Translations under genes and position numbers: made by a program
In this document: positions 60,632-64,000 of the stretch, in pieces
How the letters are laid out: every line of letters starts with the position of its first letter
How positions within the stretch are numbered: the first letter of the stretch is position 1
Origin: Bradyrhizobium sp. B124
Lineage (GTDB): Bacteria; Pseudomonadota; Alphaproteobacteria; Rhizobiales; Xanthobacteraceae
DNA: 64,000 bases
Direction of reading: 5' to 3'
Assembly: GCF_038967635.1 (NCBI RefSeq)
Contig: NZ_CP152413.1
Location: forward strand, 8,560,001 to 8,624,000
The notes under the pieces: model-generated
The model's database searches: none
Seen by the model: the letters and a program-made list of their open reading frames with translations, nothing else
Told to the model about the DNA's origin: nothing

Positions 60632-60767
60632 ACGTCATCCTGAGGTGCGCGCCCTTGCGCGCCTCGAAGGATGGCCGCATGCACTGCCGTAACCCCATCC
60701 TTCGAGGCTCGCCGAAGGCGGCGAGCACCTCCAGCGACAAAGGCTTCGCCTTTGCGCGGGGATGACG
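60632..60767. repeat. Intergenic palindromic repeat, GTCATCCTGAGG family
   Basis: GTCATCCTGAGGTGC at the left against GATGACG at the right, with CTCGAAGGATGG (60663-60674) paired to CCATCCTTCGAG (60695-60706). It lies between the convergent LivF and otnC genes. Related to the elements at 12116 and 21877. Confidence 0.75.
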
Positions 60768-60787
60768 CCGGAATATGTGGCTACGAG

Positions 60788-61444
60788 TTAATGCCCGTGC
60801 TCCGGCAGCGTCAGCCCGAACACCTTCGTCAAATCCGCCACCTGTTCGGGCGAGAGATAGCGCGGGTTCAGCCCGCGCAGCAACAGATAGAGCTTTGCGG
60901 TTTCCTCCAGCTCCTCGGTCGCGAACACGGCGGCTTCCAGCGTGTCGCCGGAGACGACGGGACCGTGATTGGCGAGCAGCACCGATGAATATTTCCCGGC
61001 CAGCCCCCTGATCGCGTCGGCAACGGCGGGGTCGCCGGGGCGATAATAGGGCACCAGCGCGGTCTGGCCGCACTTCATGACGTAATAGGCCGTCATCGGC
61101 GGCAGCACGGCCCGCGGGTCGATGTCGGGCAGCATCGAAAGCGCGACCGAATGGGTCGAGTGCAGATGCACCACCGCGCCGGCGCTGGCGCGGGTCTGGT
61201 AGAGCGCGGTGTGCAGCGGCACTTCCTTGGTCGGGGCATCGCCGGAGATCAGGCGGCCGTCGGCGTCGAGCCGCGACATTTTCGCCGGATCGAGGAAACC
61301 GAGCGAGGCGTTGGTCGGCGTCACCAGCCAGCCGCCGTCGTCGAGCCGGACGCTGATATTGCCGGAGGAGCCCGGCGTCAGCCCACGCTCGAACAGCGAG
61401 CGGCCGAAGCGGCAGATATCCTCACGAAGCTTTGTTTCGCTCAT
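60788..61444 (-). CDS. otnC: 3-oxo-tetronate 4-phosphate decarboxylase (class II aldolase family)
   Basis: 218 residues, class II aldolase/adducin fold. Zinc-binding HLHSTHS (about residues 93-99) and ANHGP with a third His; catalytic acidic Glu in TKEVPLHTALY. It would release CO2 from 3-oxotetronate 4-phosphate to give dihydroxyacetone phosphate. Divergent from ltnD, otnI and otnK, the other genes of the four-carbon acid-sugar pathway, which supports OtnC over L-fuculose-phosphate aldolase. Confidence 0.85.
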   Translation of the reverse strand: MSETKLREDICRFGRSLFERGLTPGSSGNISVRLDDGGWLVTPTNASLGFLDPAKMSRLDADGRLISGDAPTKEVPLHTALYQTRASAGAVVHLHSTHSVALSMLPDIDPRAVLPPMTAYYVMKCGQTALVPYYRPGDPAVADAIRGLAGKYSSVLLANHGPVVSGDTLEAAVFATEELEETAKLYLLLRGLNPRYLSPEQVADLTKVFGLTLPEHGH

Positions 61445-61570
61445 CCGCTTTTGCCCACCCGGTTTCGTCCGCCCGTTTTTGTCTTGGCGCTATCCGTTTT
61501 CCGCTTTGTCTCATGCTTTGGCAGCACGGCCAAGGCGTGATAGGCAAGCAGCAACGCGCGTGATCCGGAA

Positions 61571-61590
61571 GAGTGGAAACCGTTTCATGT
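61571..61590. promoter_or_regulatory. Candidate LacI-type operator between otnC and ltnD
   Basis: GAAAC (61576-61580), C, GTTTC (61582-61586), inside GTGGAAACCGTTTCATG: a palindrome about one base, near GTGxAAxC-GxTTxCAC. It lies 35 bp before the ltnD start in the divergent otnC/ltnD gap. The regulator is not in the window. Confidence 0.45.
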
Positions 61591-61620
61591 GCAATCAAGT
61601 AAAAATTTGAGGATCGCCGC

Positions 61621-62532
61621 ATGTCCAGTTCCGCAACACCGCACGTCGCTGTCATCGGGCTGGGCTCGATGGGATACGGCATGGCGACCTCGCTCAAGCG
61701 CGCCGGCCTAGTGGTGACCGGCTGCGACGTCTCGGCCGATGCCGTCGCGCGCTTCGTCGCCGATGGCGGCAAGGGTGCAAAAACGCCGGCCGAAGCGGCC
61801 AGGGATGCCGACATCGTCGTCAGCGTCGTCGTCAATGCGGCGCAGACCGAAGCCATCCTGTTCGGCAAGGACGGCGCCGCCGAGACCCTGGCCAAGGACG
61901 CGGTCTTCATCTCCTCGGCGACCATGGATCCCGACATCGCGCGGCGGCTCGCCAAGCAGCTCGAGGCGACCGGGCGGCACTATCTCGATGCCCCGATCTC
62001 CGGCGGCGCGCAGCGCGCGGCGCAGGGTGAACTGACGATTCTGGCCTCCGGCAGCGCGGCGGCGTTCGCGAAGGCGCGGCCGGCGCTGGATGCGATGGCG
62101 GCAAAGCTCTACGAGCTAGGCGATGCCGCAGGGCAGGGCGCCGCGTTCAAGATGATCAACCAGCTGCTGGCCGGTGTGCATATTGCCGCCGCCTCGGAGG
62201 CGATCGCCTTTGCCGCCAAGCAGGGCCTCGATATCCGCAAGGTCTACGAGGTGATCACGGCCTCCGCCGGCAATTCCTGGATGTTCGAGAACCGCATCCC
62301 GCATGTGCTCGACGGCGACTATGCGCCGCGCAGCGCGGTCGAGATCTTCGTCAAGGACCTCGGCATCATCCAGGACATGGCGCGCAATGCGCGCTTCCCG
62401 GTGCCGGTGTCGGCCGCGGCGCTGCAGATGTTCCTGATGACATCAGCCGCCGGGATGGGCCGCGACGACGATGCGTCGGTGGCGCGGATGTATGCGCAGG
62501 TCACCGGCACCAAGCTTCCCGGCGCGAAATAA
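61621..62532 (+). CDS. ltnD: L-threonate dehydrogenase (3-hydroxyisobutyrate dehydrogenase family)
   Basis: 303 residues. NAD loop VIGLGSMGYGMATSLKRAG, substrate loop LDAPISGGAQRAAQGELTIL and catalytic Lys in FKMINQLLAGVHIAAASEA. It oxidises L-threonate (or a related C4 acid sugar) to 2-oxo-tetronate. Followed after 12 bp by otnI and then otnK, the exact pathway order. ATG after GAGG. Confidence 0.9.
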   Translation: MSSSATPHVAVIGLGSMGYGMATSLKRAGLVVTGCDVSADAVARFVADGGKGAKTPAEAARDADIVVSVVVNAAQTEAILFGKDGAAETLAKDAVFISSATMDPDIARRLAKQLEATGRHYLDAPISGGAQRAAQGELTILASGSAAAFAKARPALDAMAAKLYELGDAAGQGAAFKMINQLLAGVHIAAASEAIAFAAKQGLDIRKVYEVITASAGNSWMFENRIPHVLDGDYAPRSAVEIFVKDLGIIQDMARNARFPVPVSAAALQMFLMTSAAGMGRDDDASVARMYAQVTGTKLPGAK

Positions 62533-62544
62533 CAGGATCCTGCG

Positions 62545-63327
62545 ATGCCCCACTTTGCCGCCAACCTCACCATGATGTTCAACGAGGTCCCGTTCCTCGA
62601 CCGCTTCGAGGCGGCAGCGAAAGCGGGCTTCACCGCGGTCGAGTTCCTGTTTCCGTACGACCATCCGGCCGAGGAGGTCGGCAAGCGGCTGAAGGCCGCC
62701 GGGCTGACGCAGGCGCTGTTCAACCTGCCGCCGGGCGACTGGAACGCCGGCGAGAAGGGGTTTGCCGCGCTGCCCGATCGTTTCGCCGATTTGCAAGCGA
62801 GCCTGAAGACCGCGCTGCCTTATGCGCAGGCGACCGGCGTCAAGCGCGTGCATCTGATGGCCGGGATCGCCGACCGCAGCGATGCCAAAGCGGTTGCGGC
62901 GTTTCGCAAATCGGTCGTCTATGCCGCGGAGTTCTTCGCGCCGCACGGCCTCGACGTCGTGATCGAGCCGATCAATTCGCGTAATGTGCCCGGCTATTTC
63001 CTCAACGACTTCATCTTCGCGCGCGACCTTATCAACGAGCTTGATATCGCAAACCTCAAGCTGCAGTTCGACATCTATCACTGCCAGATCATCCATGGCG
63101 ACGTCACCGTGCGGCTGCGCGAGATGATGCCGATCATTGGCCACGTCCAGATCGCCTCGATCCCCTCGCGCAACGAGCCCGACGGCGAGGAGCTGAACTA
63201 TCCGTTCCTGTTCGGTGAGCTCGACCGGCTCGGCTATGGCGGCTTCGTCGGCTGCGAATACAATCCGCGCGGCAAGACCACCGACGGTCTCGCCTGGTTC
63301 AAGCCCTATGCCGGAGTGAAGCCGTGA
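62545..63327 (+). CDS. otnI: 2-oxo-tetronate isomerase (hydroxypyruvate isomerase-like)
   Basis: 260 residues, xylose-isomerase-like TIM barrel. MPHFAANLTMMFNEVPFLDR start, VVIEPINSRNVPGYFLNDF (metal Glu), LKLQFDIYHCQIIHGDV (Asp/His) and HVQIASIPSRNEPDGEELNY. Interconverts 2-oxo- and 3-oxo-tetronate. Its stop overlaps the otnK start by 4 bp (GTGA). Confidence 0.9.
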   Translation: MPHFAANLTMMFNEVPFLDRFEAAAKAGFTAVEFLFPYDHPAEEVGKRLKAAGLTQALFNLPPGDWNAGEKGFAALPDRFADLQASLKTALPYAQATGVKRVHLMAGIADRSDAKAVAAFRKSVVYAAEFFAPHGLDVVIEPINSRNVPGYFLNDFIFARDLINELDIANLKLQFDIYHCQIIHGDVTVRLREMMPIIGHVQIASIPSRNEPDGEELNYPFLFGELDRLGYGGFVGCEYNPRGKTTDGLAWFKPYAGVKP

Positions 63328-64000
63328 CGCGAGCCGGAAACCTGTCTCTCGGTTGCATCGCCGACGACTATACCGGCGCCTCCGACCTCGCCAACACGCT
63401 GACCCGCGCCGGCCTGCGCACGGTGCAGACCATCGGCGTGCCCGCCGACGATCTCGTGCTGCCGGAGGTCGACGCCGTCGTGGTGTCGCTGAAGAGCCGC
63501 TCGATCGAGGCCGGCCTCGCCGTGACGCGTTCGCGCGCCGCGGAGAGCTGGCTGCGCGACCGCGGCGCCGGGCATATCCTGTTCAAGATCTGCTCGACCT
63601 TCGATTCCACCGATGCCGGCAATATCGGTCCGGTGATGGACGCGTTGCGCGCCGACTCCAAAGACAATGTCGTGCTGGTGACGCCGGCTTTCCCGGAAAC
63701 CGGCCGCACCGTCTACCAGGGCAATCTGTTCGTCGGCTCGGTGCCGCTGAACGAGAGCCCGTTGAAGGACCATCCGCTCAACCCGATGCATGATTCCAAT
63801 CTGGTCCGCGTGCTCGCGCGCCAGAGCACGACCAAGATCGGCCTGGTCGATCTGGCGACGCTGAGCCGCGGCACCGAGGCCGTTCGGGCAAAGCTCGCCG
63901 AGCTTGCGCGCAGCGGCATCGGCGCTGCGATTGTCGACGCGGTGTTCGACCGCGACCTCGAAACCATCGGGCAGGTGGCGCTGGATCACGGTCTCTCGGT
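63324..64000 (+). CDS. otnK: 3-oxo-tetronate kinase, N-terminal part (runs off the right edge)
   Basis: 225 codons present of a roughly 420-codon gene. GTG start at 63324 overlaps otnI. LGCIADDYTGASDLANTLTR is the four-carbon acid-sugar kinase N-terminus (DDxTGA), then KICSTFDSTDAGNIGPV and TPAFPETGRTVYQGNLFV follow. It phosphorylates 3-oxotetronate at O4 for OtnC. The C-terminal half is beyond the window. Confidence 0.88.
   Translation, partial: MTRAGNLSLGCIADDYTGASDLANTLTRAGLRTVQTIGVPADDLVLPEVDAVVVSLKSRSIEAGLAVTRSRAAESWLRDRGAGHILFKICSTFDSTDAGNIGPVMDALRADSKDNVVLVTPAFPETGRTVYQGNLFVGSVPLNESPLKDHPLNPMHDSNLVRVLARQSTTKIGLVDLATLSRGTEAVRAKLAELARSGIGAAIVDAVFDRDLETIGQVALDHGLS

Noticed and set aside
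1..64000. CRISPR array, prophage or integrative element
   Set aside because: No regularly spaced direct repeats, integrase, tRNA-linked attachment site or phage structural genes were seen; the repeats present are dispersed palindromes.

Overview
The window reads as chromosomal DNA of a high-GC alphaproteobacterium, most likely a Bradyrhizobium or a close relative. The grounds are uniformly GC-rich coding sequence, many intergenic palindromic repeats of the kind common in Bradyrhizobium, a phasin and PHA synthase pair, a cyclase-TolB-TPR protein, several LivFGHMK-type ABC transporters and a dense set of aromatic-catabolism genes. Species assignment is inference. No rRNA, tRNA, CRISPR array, integrase or insertion sequence was seen.

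Left part (1-12.1 kb): the C-terminal reductase end of a self-sufficient P450 (CYP102/BM3 type), a methyltransferase-fold protein, then an AraC regulator followed by a hydroxyquinol-type aromatic operon (maleylacetate reductase, intradiol dioxygenase, TfdB-like flavin monooxygenase) that runs into a complete five-gene Liv-type ABC importer. A 21-bp tandem repeat lies between the regulator and the operon.

12-19.4 kb: a secreted SnoaL-like protein, an alpha/beta hydrolase, a class III-type PHA synthase with a very short PhaE-like partner, an acetyltransferase, a phasin with an 18-bp perfect palindrome upstream and a strong terminator downstream, a DUF445 membrane protein and a lipase-like hydrolase.

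19.5-29 kb: phenylacetate catabolism, with paaX, paaABCDE, paaI and paaK, followed by an amidase that could release arylacetic acids, and a YeeE/YedE-type transporter. A palindromic repeat sits inside the paa operon between paaB and paaC.

29-38.5 kb: a class III cyclase-TolB-TPR protein, a divergent pair of EamA exporter and MocR-type regulator, then a leftward series: ferredoxin and cytochrome P450, MHS-family transporter, a molybdopterin oxidoreductase, and a hydrolase-OsmC fusion.

38.9-45.6 kb: the least explained region. It is a tight leftward three-gene unit of two large cytosolic proteins of unknown family (762 and 983 aa) and a caspase-fold protease with an intact His/Cys pair. The two large proteins appear to share a C-terminal beta-rich domain. 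This is the best candidate here for an undescribed system.

46-64 kb: a TetR regulator and amidase (convergent), two hydrolase or SDR genes, a tartrate or isopropylmalate dehydrogenase relative, a 2-hydroxyacid dehydrogenase, an M20 carbamoyl-amino-acid hydrolase, a LysR gene with a perfect T-N11-A palindrome facing a DUF1445 hydro-lyase, a second complete Liv-type importer, and the four-carbon acid-sugar (threonate/tetronate) genes otnC, ltnD, otnI and the start of otnK at the right edge.
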